Shown in pieces: positions 1 through 6,132 of a stretch of DNA of 9,344 nucleotides; the stretch's first letter is position 1; each line of letters opens with the position of its first letter. The stretch comes from Caulobacter sp. Lineage in GTDB: Bacteria > Pseudomonadota > Alphaproteobacteria > Caulobacterales > Caulobacteraceae. The stretch lies in assembly GCA_014378155.1 (NCBI GenBank), contig JACMOF010000371.1:1-9344 (forward strand), in the 5' to 3' direction. The translations under genes were made by a program, and so were the position numbers. The notes under the pieces are model-generated. The model was not told the DNA's origin. It made no database searches and saw only the letters and a list, made by a program, of their open reading frames with translations.

Positions 1-126
1 GCCTCGGCGGGCCGTTCGCGGAGCGCTCCAGCGCTCTGCCAATCTCCACCAAGGTCTCGCCGCGCTTCCAGCGCGCCCAGAACTCCCGACGCTGCCCATC
101 CCCGTCAACTGAACCCGACGACCCAT
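1..126 (-). pseudogene. IS30-family transposase N-terminal fragment, probably frameshifted, running off the left edge
   Basis: Reading the minus strand from about 109 to the window edge gives a peptide containing REFWARWKRGETLVEIGRAL. It has the character of the N-terminal helix-turn-helix of IS30-type transposases (FW-RWK-GE-L-EIGRAL), which binds the element's inverted repeats. That frame has no ATG. The nearest ATG (126-124) opens a different frame, MGRRVQLT. The two frames join into one plausible N-terminus if a single base has been lost in the G run near 101-104, giving MGRRVQLT then (E)DGQRREFW. The copy is therefore probably a broken or decaying insertion sequence. Only about 40 codons are visible, so completeness cannot be judged. 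The remaining DNA up to about 219 has no supportable gene and may hold the outer end of the element; no second terminus is in view. The family call rests on recognising the motif, not on alignment. Confidence 0.5.
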
Positions 127-219
127 CCCAACCTCGCCTCAACCGCTACGATCCATAGCCGTTGCGATGACCGGTTGAGACCGCCCCCTGCTTCAACCAC
201 CAACGCAGCGGGCGAAGAC

Positions 220-285
220 GGGGACACGCACTCACGGCCAAGCCACTGCAACCCGGCCAAGGCCGGGGCATGAGTGCATGTCCCC
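220..285. repeat. REP-like imperfect palindrome with GGGGACAYGC arms and nested hairpin
   Basis: The left arm (220-236) and right arm (269-285) form a 17-bp inverted repeat. It begins GGGGACA and has two mismatched positions, 227/278 and 235/270. Both are C opposite A on the plus strand, so they are G-U wobbles in minus-strand RNA, where the stem stays continuous. Inside it, CCCGGCC-AA-GGCCGGG (252-267) forms a second, perfect 7-bp hairpin. The element lies just downstream of the minus-strand metallopeptidase gene that ends at 314, so it could act as that gene's 3' hairpin or terminator. Its arm matches the hairpin at 5288-5315, which points to a dispersed repeat family rather than a one-off terminator. 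Confidence 0.75.
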
Positions 286-313
286 AGCTGCGCGCGCCCA
301 AGCCCCTCGCGCC

Positions 314-1033
314 CTAAGCCGAGATCGCGTGAAGCTCCGCCGCATGAGCTCGCAGCCAGGCCCGGTGGGGGGCCGGATCGCCGGCCAGTTGACCGCACAG
401 GGCCCAGAACCGGGGCCCGTGATTGGCTTCAATCAGGTGAGCGCATTCATGGGCGACGACGTAATCGGCCACGTCGAACGGCGCTAGCACCAGCCGCCAG
501 CTATAGCGGATCGCGGCCGGATGTCCGGGCCGGGCCGGGCGGCAGGAGCCCCAGCGGGCCTTGGGATCGGCGATGACCACCGAGGGCATGGGGCGATTGA
601 GGGCGGCGGCGTGATGGGCGGTGCGTTCGGTCAGCCGGGTCAGGGCCTCGCGCTTGGCCAAGCGGAGAATGCGCAGCGACCATGTGCTGTCGTCAGGGGC
701 GATCAGGGCGTCGTCGGTCATTTTCGGCCGGCCAGAGCCGACCTCAAGTCGGTAGGGCCGGTCCAATAGGCGCAACACGCCGCCCGGCGCGATCACCTGG
801 CGGGTGGGCAGGGCGGCCAGCTGGCCGGCGATCCACTCGGCCTTCTCGTGGGCGAAGGCCACGGCCTCGGTCAGGCGGCGCGGGGTGGGAGCCAGGGCCA
901 CTACCTCGGACTTGGCGCGATCGACCCGCAGCGACACCCGCCGGGCCCGGCCATCAACCTTAAGCCGCACCGCGCAGCCGCGCACGTCCAGCCGGTCACC
1001 GTCGGCATAGCGCTGCGGGCGGAAGAGATTCAT
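314..1033 (-). CDS. YgjP-like zinc metallopeptidase-fold protein (DUF45/SprT-like)
   Basis: This is a 239-residue protein with the layout of the YgjP/DUF45 family: a divergent N-terminal beta-rich half, then a conserved C-terminal zincin core. The core shows WGSC (161-164), a YSWRLVLAP stretch (177-185), the zinc-binding HECAH (195-199, an HExxH motif) and NHGPRFW (204-210), whose His205 is the expected third metal ligand. The length is usual for the family. These proteins are cytosolic, and their physiological substrate is not firmly established; the E. coli homologue has been linked to nucleotide hydrolysis as well as peptidase-like chemistry. The ATG at 1033 is preceded by AGAGGA with only one base of spacing, which is unusually tight for a ribosome site, so a slightly later start is possible. 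No TM segment or signal peptide is seen. It is separated from phaZ upstream by a palindromic repeat, so it is probably its own unit. Confidence 0.9.
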   Translation of the reverse strand: MNLFRPQRYADGDRLDVRGCAVRLKVDGRARRVSLRVDRAKSEVVALAPTPRRLTEAVAFAHEKAEWIAGQLAALPTRQVIAPGGVLRLLDRPYRLEVGSGRPKMTDDALIAPDDSTWSLRILRLAKREALTRLTERTAHHAAALNRPMPSVVIADPKARWGSCRPARPGHPAAIRYSWRLVLAPFDVADYVVAHECAHLIEANHGPRFWALCGQLAGDPAPHRAWLRAHAAELHAISA

Positions 1034-1125
1034 GTCCTCTAGATCGCCCGTCGCGGTGCGTCACGCAAGGCTGCCGACAAGCTGGGACTACCCATTGGGA
1101 AGCGCCAAGCGCACTCGAATCCGTC

Positions 1126-1202
1126 TTCCCGGCGAATACCGGAACCCAGATTCATCCAGAGCGGCTCGTGGGTTTCATCTGGGCCCCGGCCTTCGCCGGG
1201 AA
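1126..1202. repeat. Intergenic palindromic repeat with TTCCCGGCGAA ... CCCAGAT arms
   Basis: Two 26-base arms (1126-1151 and 1177-1202) are inverted copies of each other, matching at 22 of 26 positions. Each starts TTCCCGGCGAA and ends CCCAGAT when read inward. The right arm contains its own short hairpin, CCCGGC-loop-GCCGGG. The roughly 25-base central loop is unremarkable. The element fills most of the 204-bp gap between the metallopeptidase start (1033) and the phaZ stop (1238), so it would lie in the phaZ 3' untranslated RNA. Similar CCCGGCGAAGGCCGGG palindromes are common between genes in Caulobacter-like genomes; that statement is from memory. A role as terminator or mRNA-stabilising element is inference. 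Confidence 0.75.
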
Positions 1203-1237
1203 GCCGGGGGAGGGGCGGCGCCGGAGACAAAGACGCC

Positions 1238-2494
1238 TCAAATGTTGAAATTCGGGTCGCTCTTGCGGATGAAGTCGCGGACGCGGGGATAGATTTCCTC
1301 GCGGAACCGCCGGCCGTTGAACACGCCGTAATGGCCGACATTGGGCTGGACGTAGTCTTCCTTTTGATCGTCCGACAGCCCCGAGCACAGGCCGTGGGCC
1401 GCTTGGGTCTGACCGATGCCGGAAATGTCGTCGTTCTCGCCCTCGACGGTCATCAGGCCGATGTCGGTGATCGCCTCGGGCTTCACCAAGCGGCCGCGAT
1501 GCATCAGCTCGCCCTTGGGCAGCAGGTGCTGCTGGAAGACGATGTCGATGGTCTGCAGGTAGAATTCCTCGGTCAGGTCCAGCACCGACAGATATTCGTC
1601 ATAGAATTCCAGGTGCTTGTCGGCGCTGTCGCCGTCGCCCTTCACCAGGTCCTGGAAATAGCGCTGGTGGGCTTCCTGGTGCTTGGCCTTATTCATGCTC
1701 ATGAAGCTGGCCAGCTGTACGAAGCCCGGATAGACGCGCCGGCCCATGCCCGGATAGGGCGGCGGCACGGTGTAGATCATGTTGGACTGGAACCAGGCGA
1801 AGGGCTTTTCCTCGGCGAGATTGTTCGTCACCGTGGGAGAGAGTCGCGCGTCGATCGGCGAGCCCATGAAGGTCATGCTGGCCGGGCGCGAAGGGTCGTT
1901 GTCCTCGGCCATCAGGGCCGCGGCGGCCAGGACGGCTGGACCGGGCTGGCAGACGGCCACCACATTGGGGCGCGGACCCAGCACCGCCAGCATCTGGCGG
2001 ATGTGGTCGATATAGTCGTGGAAGTCGAACCTGCCCTCGAGCACCGAGACCTCGCGGGCGTTGATCCAGTCGACGACGAATACCGCGTGGTCGGGCAGGA
2101 AAGCCTCGACCGTACCCCGCAACAGGGTCGCGTAGTGACCGGAGAGGGGCGCGACGATCAGCACGGCGGGATCGAGGCTGAACTTGCCGGCCCGGCGCAT
2201 GTCGGACATGTCGCGGTCGAACTGGATCAGCCGCGCCCAGGGGCTCTCCCAGACCACGGTGGGCCGCACCCGCACATCGACCTGGCCGACCTTGATGCTG
2301 TCGATGTTCCAGGCCGGCTTGCCATAGCGACGGGTGACGTTGGAAAACAGGTCGGCGCCGGCGTGGAGACGCCGGCCGACATCGCTGTTCGCCGCCGGGT
2401 TCAGCGGCGAGCCCCAGAAATCGCGGGCGGCGCGAGCCGCCATACGGAGGGGCGTGGAGGCGTAAAAATTTGCCTCGTGCAGGGCGTACAGCAT
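1238..2494 (-). CDS. phaZ: Intracellular polyhydroxyalkanoate (PHB) depolymerase
   Basis: This 418-residue enzyme mobilises intracellular PHB granules by hydrolysing (or thiolysing) the polymer to 3-hydroxybutyrate units. It belongs to the PhaZ family typified by Ralstonia PhaZa1, with an alpha/beta-hydrolase fold and a cysteine nucleophile. The visible triad is Cys182 in VVAVCQPGPAV, Asp355 in EGENDDISG and His388 in NVGHYGVF. These match the positions usually given for the Ralstonia enzyme almost exactly. The characteristic MLYALHEANFYASTPLRMAA start is present and there is no signal peptide, as expected for the intracellular class. The start is the ATG at 2494; an in-frame TTG seven codons upstream is less likely because it adds non-conserved residues. 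The ribosome site (TTGGA) is weak. It follows senC on the same strand after 87 bp. That gap holds a perfect palindrome suggesting separate regulation rather than simple read-through. Confidence 0.95.
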   Translation of the reverse strand: MLYALHEANFYASTPLRMAARAARDFWGSPLNPAANSDVGRRLHAGADLFSNVTRRYGKPAWNIDSIKVGQVDVRVRPTVVWESPWARLIQFDRDMSDMRRAGKFSLDPAVLIVAPLSGHYATLLRGTVEAFLPDHAVFVVDWINAREVSVLEGRFDFHDYIDHIRQMLAVLGPRPNVVAVCQPGPAVLAAAALMAEDNDPSRPASMTFMGSPIDARLSPTVTNNLAEEKPFAWFQSNMIYTVPPPYPGMGRRVYPGFVQLASFMSMNKAKHQEAHQRYFQDLVKGDGDSADKHLEFYDEYLSVLDLTEEFYLQTIDIVFQQHLLPKGELMHRGRLVKPEAITDIGLMTVEGENDDISGIGQTQAAHGLCSGLSDDQKEDYVQPNVGHYGVFNGRRFREEIYPRVRDFIRKSDPNFNI

Positions 2495-2506
2495 GGCGCA
2501 TCCAAT

Positions 2507-2523
2507 ATGTTGCAACGCAACAT
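2507..2523. promoter_or_regulatory. Perfect palindrome before phaZ, candidate PhaR-type operator
   Basis: ATGTTGC (2507-2513) and GCAACAT (2517-2523) are perfect inverted arms separated by three bases (AAC). They lie 13 bases upstream of the phaZ ATG, in the only intergenic space between senC and phaZ. The TTGC-N3-GCAA core resembles the TGC/GCA-type palindromes reported for PhaR, the PHB-sensing repressor of alphaproteobacteria. The position would block transcription or sit in the leader. The regulator's identity is inferred from motif shape and gene function; phaR itself is not in this window. Confidence 0.5.
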
Positions 2524-2581
2524 AACACGCCGCACCCTAAGAAAGTACAGCCTTCCGGTAGCGCTGCAGGGCCGCGACGTT

Positions 2582-3175
2582 TTATCTGCCCGCCATGGCG
2601 TCCTTGATCTGCCGGGCGATCTCCTCGGGGGGCAGGCCATAGGCCAGCGGCTTGACGAAGCGGCCCTTGGGATCGACCAGATAAATCACCGTCGTGTGAT
2701 CGACCGTGTAGTCCGGCCCGTCGCCGACCTTCTTGGAATAGACGCGGTAGGCCTTGGCGGCGGCGGCGGTCTGCTCCGGCGTGCCGGTTAGGCCCAGGGT
2801 GTTCCTGGGCAGGTAGTCGGCCGACAGATAGGCCTTCATCTGCTGGGGTGTGTCGCGCGCCGGGTCCACCGAGACGAAGACGATCCTCAGGTCCTTGGCC
2901 TTGGGACCCAACTGGTCGCTGGCCGTCGCCAGGGCCTGCAGCGTGCCGGGGCAGACGTCGGGGCAGTAGGTAAAGCCGAAGAACACCGCGTTCCACTGGC
3001 CGTTCAGCACCTTCTCGGTGACCGGTTGGCCGTCTTGGTCGACCAATTGGAACGGGCCGCCGATCAGCGCCGGTTGGGGCTGGCGCTTGAACATCCCGGC
3101 GCCGACGATCAGCGTTCCGGCGATCAGGACAGCGGCCATGGCGGCCAGAATGGCGACTACGCGATGACGCGGCAT
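2582..3175 (-). CDS. senC: SCO1/SenC/PrrC family copper chaperone for cytochrome oxidase assembly
   Basis: This 197-residue membrane-anchored thioredoxin-fold protein delivers copper to, or maintains the thiols of, the CuA centre of aa3/cbb3-type cytochrome oxidases on the periplasmic side. Residues 6-28 form a single hydrophobic N-terminal anchor. The copper-binding motif is TYCPDVCPG with Cys71 and Cys75, and the third ligand is His160 in YTVDHTTVIYL. The VFVSVDPARDTP stretch (99-110) is typical of the family, and the length is normal. The ATG at 3175 is preceded by only a weak purine stretch. The gene is divergent from regB across 56 bp. In Rhodobacter the homologue (senC/prrC) also sits with regB/prrB and regA/prrA, where it has been proposed to pass an oxidase-derived redox signal to the kinase. 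The conserved neighbourhood supports the same link here. Confidence 0.95.
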   Translation of the reverse strand: MPRHRVVAILAAMAAVLIAGTLIVGAGMFKRQPQPALIGGPFQLVDQDGQPVTEKVLNGQWNAVFFGFTYCPDVCPGTLQALATASDQLGPKAKDLRIVFVSVDPARDTPQQMKAYLSADYLPRNTLGLTGTPEQTAAAAKAYRVYSKKVGDGPDYTVDHTTVIYLVDPKGRFVKPLAYGLPPEEIARQIKDAMAGR

Positions 3176-3231
3176 CGGCTCTCGAACCTTTCGTTCTCGC
3201 CAGACGGGAAAGTCTGGCCCTATGGTGCGAC
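3176..3231. promoter_or_regulatory. 56-bp divergent senC/regB control region with 7-bp inverted repeat
   Basis: This short gap must hold both start-site regions. It contains a perfect inverted repeat, GCCAGAC (3199-3205) and GTCTGGC (3212-3218), with a 6-base spacer, near the middle and positioned to influence both genes. No Shine-Dalgarno sequence precedes the regB ATG. A TATGGT hexamer at 3221-3226 lies about where a -10 element would sit for a leaderless regB transcript; leaderless mRNAs are common in Caulobacter. The promoter assignment is tentative. Confidence 0.4.
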
Positions 3232-4632
3232 ATGGCAGACGCTTCGTTCAGGAACGCGCCGCACAGTTCGCCTCGGACGGGGCTCGATAGGCCCGACGGG
3301 GAGACGGCGCAAGACGAGGACTGGTCCTGGGCGGGACCGGGGCTGCGTCGTGGGCGCCTGAGGGTTCGCACCCTGATCGCCCAACGCTGGCTGATGGTGG
3401 CGGGCCAGACGATCGCCGTGTTGGTGGCGGGGCCGGGTCTGGACCTGAAGATTCCCTACACCCTGTGCTTCTCGCTGATCGCCTTGTCGGCCTGGCTTAA
3501 CGTGCTGATCGGCTTGGCGTTCGGGGGGCAACGGATGGCCCGCGAGGGCGAGGCGACGGCCCAGATCGCCTTCGACATCCTGCAACTGGCCGGCATGCTC
3601 TATCTGACCGGCGGGATCATCAATCCATTCTCCCTGCTGCTGATCGCCCCCGTGACCCTGGCGGCCGCCACCCTGCCGGCCCGGTTCGCCGCGGCGATGG
3701 GGGCGCTGGCGGTGGCGGCCTGTCTGGTGCTGGCCGTCGTCCATCTGCCCCTGCCCTATCGTTCGGCAGCGGGTCCCGGCCCCATGCCCGGCATGCTGAC
3801 CATGATGACCATAGTGCTGTCGCGGGTGCTCGGCATCGCCCTGACCGGCGCCTATGCCTGGCAGGCGGCGACGGAATCAGCGCGGATGGAACTGGCGCTC
3901 AATGTCACCGAGACGGTGTTGGCCCGCGAGCAGCGGCTGTCGGCCCTGGGCGCCCTGGCCGCCGCCGCCGCCCACGAGCTCGGCACGCCGCTAGCCACCA
4001 TCTCGGTCGTCGCCCGCGAGATGGTCCGCAACGCCCCCGACGAGCAGACCCGCGAGGACGCCGAGCTGATGATCGGCCAGGCCGCCCGCTGCCGCGAAAT
4101 CCTGCAGCGCCTGACCGAGATGCCCGAGGCCAAGGACGCCGTGCACGAGCGGATGAGCCTGGTCCAGTTGGTCCAAGAGACCATCGAGCCGCACATGATC
4201 CACGGCGTCCGCGTCGAGGCCGTGGTCAATGGCCCGTCCGGCGAGGCGGCGCCCGACATTTGGCGGCGGGCCGAGGTGATCCATGCCCTGACCTCGATCG
4301 TCGAGAACGCCGTCGACTTCGCCCGCGCGGAGGTGATCGTCATCGCGCGTTTCGACGCCCGCGCCGTGGTCATCGAGGTGCGTGACGACGGTCCCGGCTT
4401 CTCGCCCGAGGTGCTGGCCAAGCTGGGCGAACCCTATGTGACCTCGCGCCCCGGAGCGGAGGGCTCGCGCACCGGCCATATCGGCATGGGACTGGGCTTC
4501 TTCATCGCCAAGACCCTGCTGGAACGAACCGGCGCCACCGTGGATTTCAGGAATGGACGACGTGGCGGCGCGGTGGTGGCGGCGCGCTGGCCGCGATCGG
4601 CGCTGGAAGCGCCGGGCTTCGTGGGCGTATGA
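3232..4632 (+). CDS. regB: RegB/PrrB/ActS-type redox-sensing histidine kinase
   Basis: This is a 466-residue membrane sensor kinase. After a hydrophilic N-terminus of about 45 residues come roughly six hydrophobic segments (about 49-68, 73-96, 112-127, 133-150, 152-171 and 185-209). Between the third and fourth lies GGIINPF (127-133), the heptapeptide that RegB uses to sense the ubiquinone pool. The kinase core has the phospho-acceptor His248 in HELGTPL and then Cys287 in ARCREIL, placed like the redox-active cysteine of Rhodobacter RegB. It continues with an N box at VENAVDF (Asn359), G1 DDGPGF (385-390) and G2 GMGLGF (418-423). It phosphorylates the RegA-type regulator encoded 90 bp downstream when the respiratory chain is reduced, controlling respiration, carbon fixation or energy genes depending on species. 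No alternative ATG start with a better ribosome site was seen. ActS and RoxS are synonyms used in other genera. Confidence 0.95.
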   Translation: MADASFRNAPHSSPRTGLDRPDGETAQDEDWSWAGPGLRRGRLRVRTLIAQRWLMVAGQTIAVLVAGPGLDLKIPYTLCFSLIALSAWLNVLIGLAFGGQRMAREGEATAQIAFDILQLAGMLYLTGGIINPFSLLLIAPVTLAAATLPARFAAAMGALAVAACLVLAVVHLPLPYRSAAGPGPMPGMLTMMTIVLSRVLGIALTGAYAWQAATESARMELALNVTETVLAREQRLSALGALAAAAAHELGTPLATISVVAREMVRNAPDEQTREDAELMIGQAARCREILQRLTEMPEAKDAVHERMSLVQLVQETIEPHMIHGVRVEAVVNGPSGEAAPDIWRRAEVIHALTSIVENAVDFARAEVIVIARFDARAVVIEVRDDGPGFSPEVLAKLGEPYVTSRPGAEGSRTGHIGMGLGFFIAKTLLERTGATVDFRNGRRGGAVVAARWPRSALEAPGFVGV

Positions 4633-4675
4633 GCATGAAACGCTTGCGGTCCAATGGAATCGGGCGACATGATGA

Positions 4676-4685
4676 CCCCCGGGGG
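4676..4685. other. CCCCCGGGGG palindrome in the regB-regA gap
   Basis: The 90 bp between regB and regA contain a perfect 10-bp palindrome, C5G5, flanked by TGA and TTCA so that a slightly longer bulged hairpin is possible. It has no T tract, so it is not a standard terminator. It could attenuate read-through or mark a separate regA promoter. Beyond it and the regA ribosome site nothing else is recognisable in the gap. Confidence 0.35.
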
Positions 4686-4722
4686 TTCAGGTTAAGTATT
4701 GGCGCGGGGAGGCGCTGAGTTC

Positions 4723-5280
4723 ATGGCGGATATCGTAGAACTGGTTGCGGCCTTGCCGGACAAGTCCCTGCTCCTGCTCGACGACGACGCGCCTCTCCGG
4801 ACGCGTTTAGGCCGGGCGCTGGAGCAACGCGGATTTTCGGTGACACTCTGTGCTTCGGTCGCCGAAGCCATGAGTTCTCTACGAAGTCATGCTCCCGCCC
4901 ACGCGGTTCTCGACATGCGTCTTGAGGACGGCACCGGTTTGAAAGTCGTGGAAGCCGTGCGCGATGCGCGCCCCGACGCCAAGGTCATCATGCTGACGGG
5001 CTATGGCAACATCGCAACCGCCGTGGCGGCGGTGAAGGCCGGGGTGATCGACTACCTCTCCAAGCCCGCCGACGCCGACGACGTGGCCCGCGCCCTGCTG
5101 GCCGCCAAGGGCGACGCCCCAACCCCGCCGGAAAACCCGATGAGCGCCGACCGCGTCCGTTGGGAGCACATCCAGCGCGTCTACGAGATGTGCGGCCACA
5201 ATGTCTCCGAGACCGCCCGCCGCCTCAACATGCACCGCCGGACTTTACAGCGCATCCTGGCCAAGCGCGCGCCGCGGTGA
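4723..5280 (+). CDS. regA: RegA/PrrA/ActR-type redox response regulator
   Basis: This 185-residue regulator has an N-terminal receiver domain (about 15-128) and a short C-terminal Fis-type helix-turn-helix (about 148-181), joined by a proline-rich linker. Receiver residues are the acidic cluster Asp20-22, the phosphorylation site Asp64 in VLDMRLEDG, Thr92 in MLTGYG and Lys114 in YLSKPAD. The C-terminal stretch NVSETARRLNMHRRTLQRIL is the near-invariant DNA-binding signature of RegA, PrrA, ActR and RoxR, which makes the assignment very secure. It is the cognate partner of the RegB-type kinase just upstream and globally controls redox-linked genes. The start is the ATG at 4723, preceded by GGGAGG at good spacing; an in-frame TTG 24 bases earlier lies before that ribosome site and is not favoured. 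The gene ends just before a perfect terminator-like hairpin facing a convergent gene. Confidence 0.97.
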   Translation: MADIVELVAALPDKSLLLLDDDAPLRTRLGRALEQRGFSVTLCASVAEAMSSLRSHAPAHAVLDMRLEDGTGLKVVEAVRDARPDAKVIMLTGYGNIATAVAAVKAGVIDYLSKPADADDVARALLAAKGDAPTPPENPMSADRVRWEHIQRVYEMCGHNVSETARRLNMHRRTLQRILAKRAPR

Positions 5281-5287
5281 CTGCTGA

Positions 5288-5315
5288 TGGGGACATGCGC
5301 ACCCGCATGTCCCCA
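5288..5315. terminator. Perfect 12-bp hairpin between convergent genes, member of the GGGGACATGC repeat family
   Basis: TGGGGACATGCG (5288-5299), loop CACC, then the exact reverse complement (5304-5315) forms a 12-bp stem with a 4-base loop. It lies in the 45-bp gap between the regA stop (5280) and the stop of the convergent dehydrogenase (5326), so it could terminate both. It lacks a T tract. Its arm shares GGGGACATGC with the right arm of the palindrome at 220-285, so it is also a dispersed REP-like element that may have been recruited as a terminator. Confidence 0.7.
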
Positions 5316-5325
5316 ATAGTATGGC

Positions 5326-6111
5326 TCACATCGCCGAAATGCCGCCGCCGACCTTGATCTCCGCGCCGGTCATGAACTTGCTCTCGTCGCTCGCCAAATA
5401 GAGCACGGCGTTGGCGATATCCAGCGGCTCGCCGATGCGGCCCAGCGGCACCTGCCGCGCCAGCTTGGCATGGGCCTCCTCCTTGCCGAACCGCGCTGTG
5501 AAGCCATCCAGGATCGGCGTGTCGATGAAGGTCGGGTGGATCGAGTTGGATCGAATGTTCAGCCCCTGCTTGGCGCAGTAGAGGGCGATGTTCTTGCTGA
5601 GCAGCCAAACCGCCGCCTTGGAAGCGTTGTAGGCCGGCGAATTGCCGTTGGCGATCAGGCCGGCGATCGATGAGAGGTTGATGATCGAGCCCGGCTGGTG
5701 GGCCCGCATGTGGGTCAGGGCGTGCTTGGCGCCCAGGAACACCGAGTCGACATTGACCGACATCACCTTTTTCCAGAGCCCGAAATCAAGGCTCTCGATG
5801 GGGCCATCGCCGCCGATGCCGGCGTTGTTGACCAGCACCGACAGGCCACCCATCGCCTCGGCCGCCTGTGCCAGAACCCCGATCCACTGGTCTTCCTGGG
5901 TGACGTCCAGCTCATAGGCGAAGGCCGTGCCCGCGCCGTGGGCGGCGTTCAGCTCGTCGGCCACGGCCTGGACGCCGGAGAAATTGATGTCGGCCACGGC
6001 GACCTTGGCCCCGTGCTCGGCCAGGAGCCGCGCCGCCGCCGCGCCCAGGCCTTGGGCGCCGCCCGTGATGAAGGCCTTCTTGCCAGCGACCCGGCCCATG
6101 CTCTGCGCCAT
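5326..6111 (-). CDS. Short-chain dehydrogenase/reductase (classical SDR, NAD-type)
   Basis: This 261-residue classical SDR oxidises or reduces an alcohol/ketone substrate with a nicotinamide cofactor. The Rossmann glycine motif is TGGAQGLG (16-23). Asp41 at the end of the second strand (VADIN) favours NAD(H) over NADP(H). NNAG is at 95-98, and the catalytic tetrad is Asn120, Ser148, Tyr161 and Lys165 (YNASK). The length is normal and there is no targeting signal. The substrate cannot be read from sequence; relatives act on cyclic alcohols, hydroxysteroids or hydroxyacyl compounds. The ATG at 6111 has a strong GGGAGGA ribosome site six bases upstream; the in-frame TTG at 6126 precedes that site and is rejected. 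Directly upstream is a perfect 7-4-7 palindrome of TetR-operator type, suggesting induction by a small molecule, possibly a lipid or its own substrate. It converges on regA. Confidence 0.93.
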   Translation of the reverse strand: MAQSMGRVAGKKAFITGGAQGLGAAAARLLAEHGAKVAVADINFSGVQAVADELNAAHGAGTAFAYELDVTQEDQWIGVLAQAAEAMGGLSVLVNNAGIGGDGPIESLDFGLWKKVMSVNVDSVFLGAKHALTHMRAHQPGSIINLSSIAGLIANGNSPAYNASKAAVWLLSKNIALYCAKQGLNIRSNSIHPTFIDTPILDGFTARFGKEEAHAKLARQVPLGRIGEPLDIANAVLYLASDESKFMTGAEIKVGGGISAM

Positions 6112-6132
6112 TCGGCGTCCTCCCAATTATAA

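Noticed and set aside
220..285. CRISPR-like repeat
   Set aside because: There is a single palindrome with nested hairpin, no regular repeat-spacer array and no cas genes.
2495..2515. Upstream TTG start for phaZ
   Set aside because: It lies inside the palindrome and adds seven residues before the family-typical MLYALHE start.
1331..2791. Long plus-strand open frame (486 codons) antisense to phaZ and part of senC
   Set aside because: It is repetitive in composition (HQ/GRV/DDV-rich) with no domain, while the minus strand encodes a clear PhaZ with triad and a clear SenC. It is a GC-rich shadow frame.
1689..3371. Minus-strand 560-codon open frame overlapping phaZ, senC and the start of regB
   Set aside because: Arg/Pro/Gly-rich without any motif, and it overlaps three confidently identified genes in another frame.
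3220..3744. Minus-strand frame rich in Gln, Gly and Arg opposite the regB N-terminus
   Set aside because: It is antisense to the transmembrane region of RegB, where the composition follows from the complementary codons.
4699..4722. Upstream TTG start for regA
   Set aside because: It lies before the GGGAGG ribosome site that correctly spaces the ATG at 4723, and the extra residues are not part of the RegA family.
6126..6131. TATAAT as the definite SDR promoter -10
   Set aside because: The match is perfect, but the predicted RNA start would fall inside the strong ribosome site, so it is kept only as a note with the operator.
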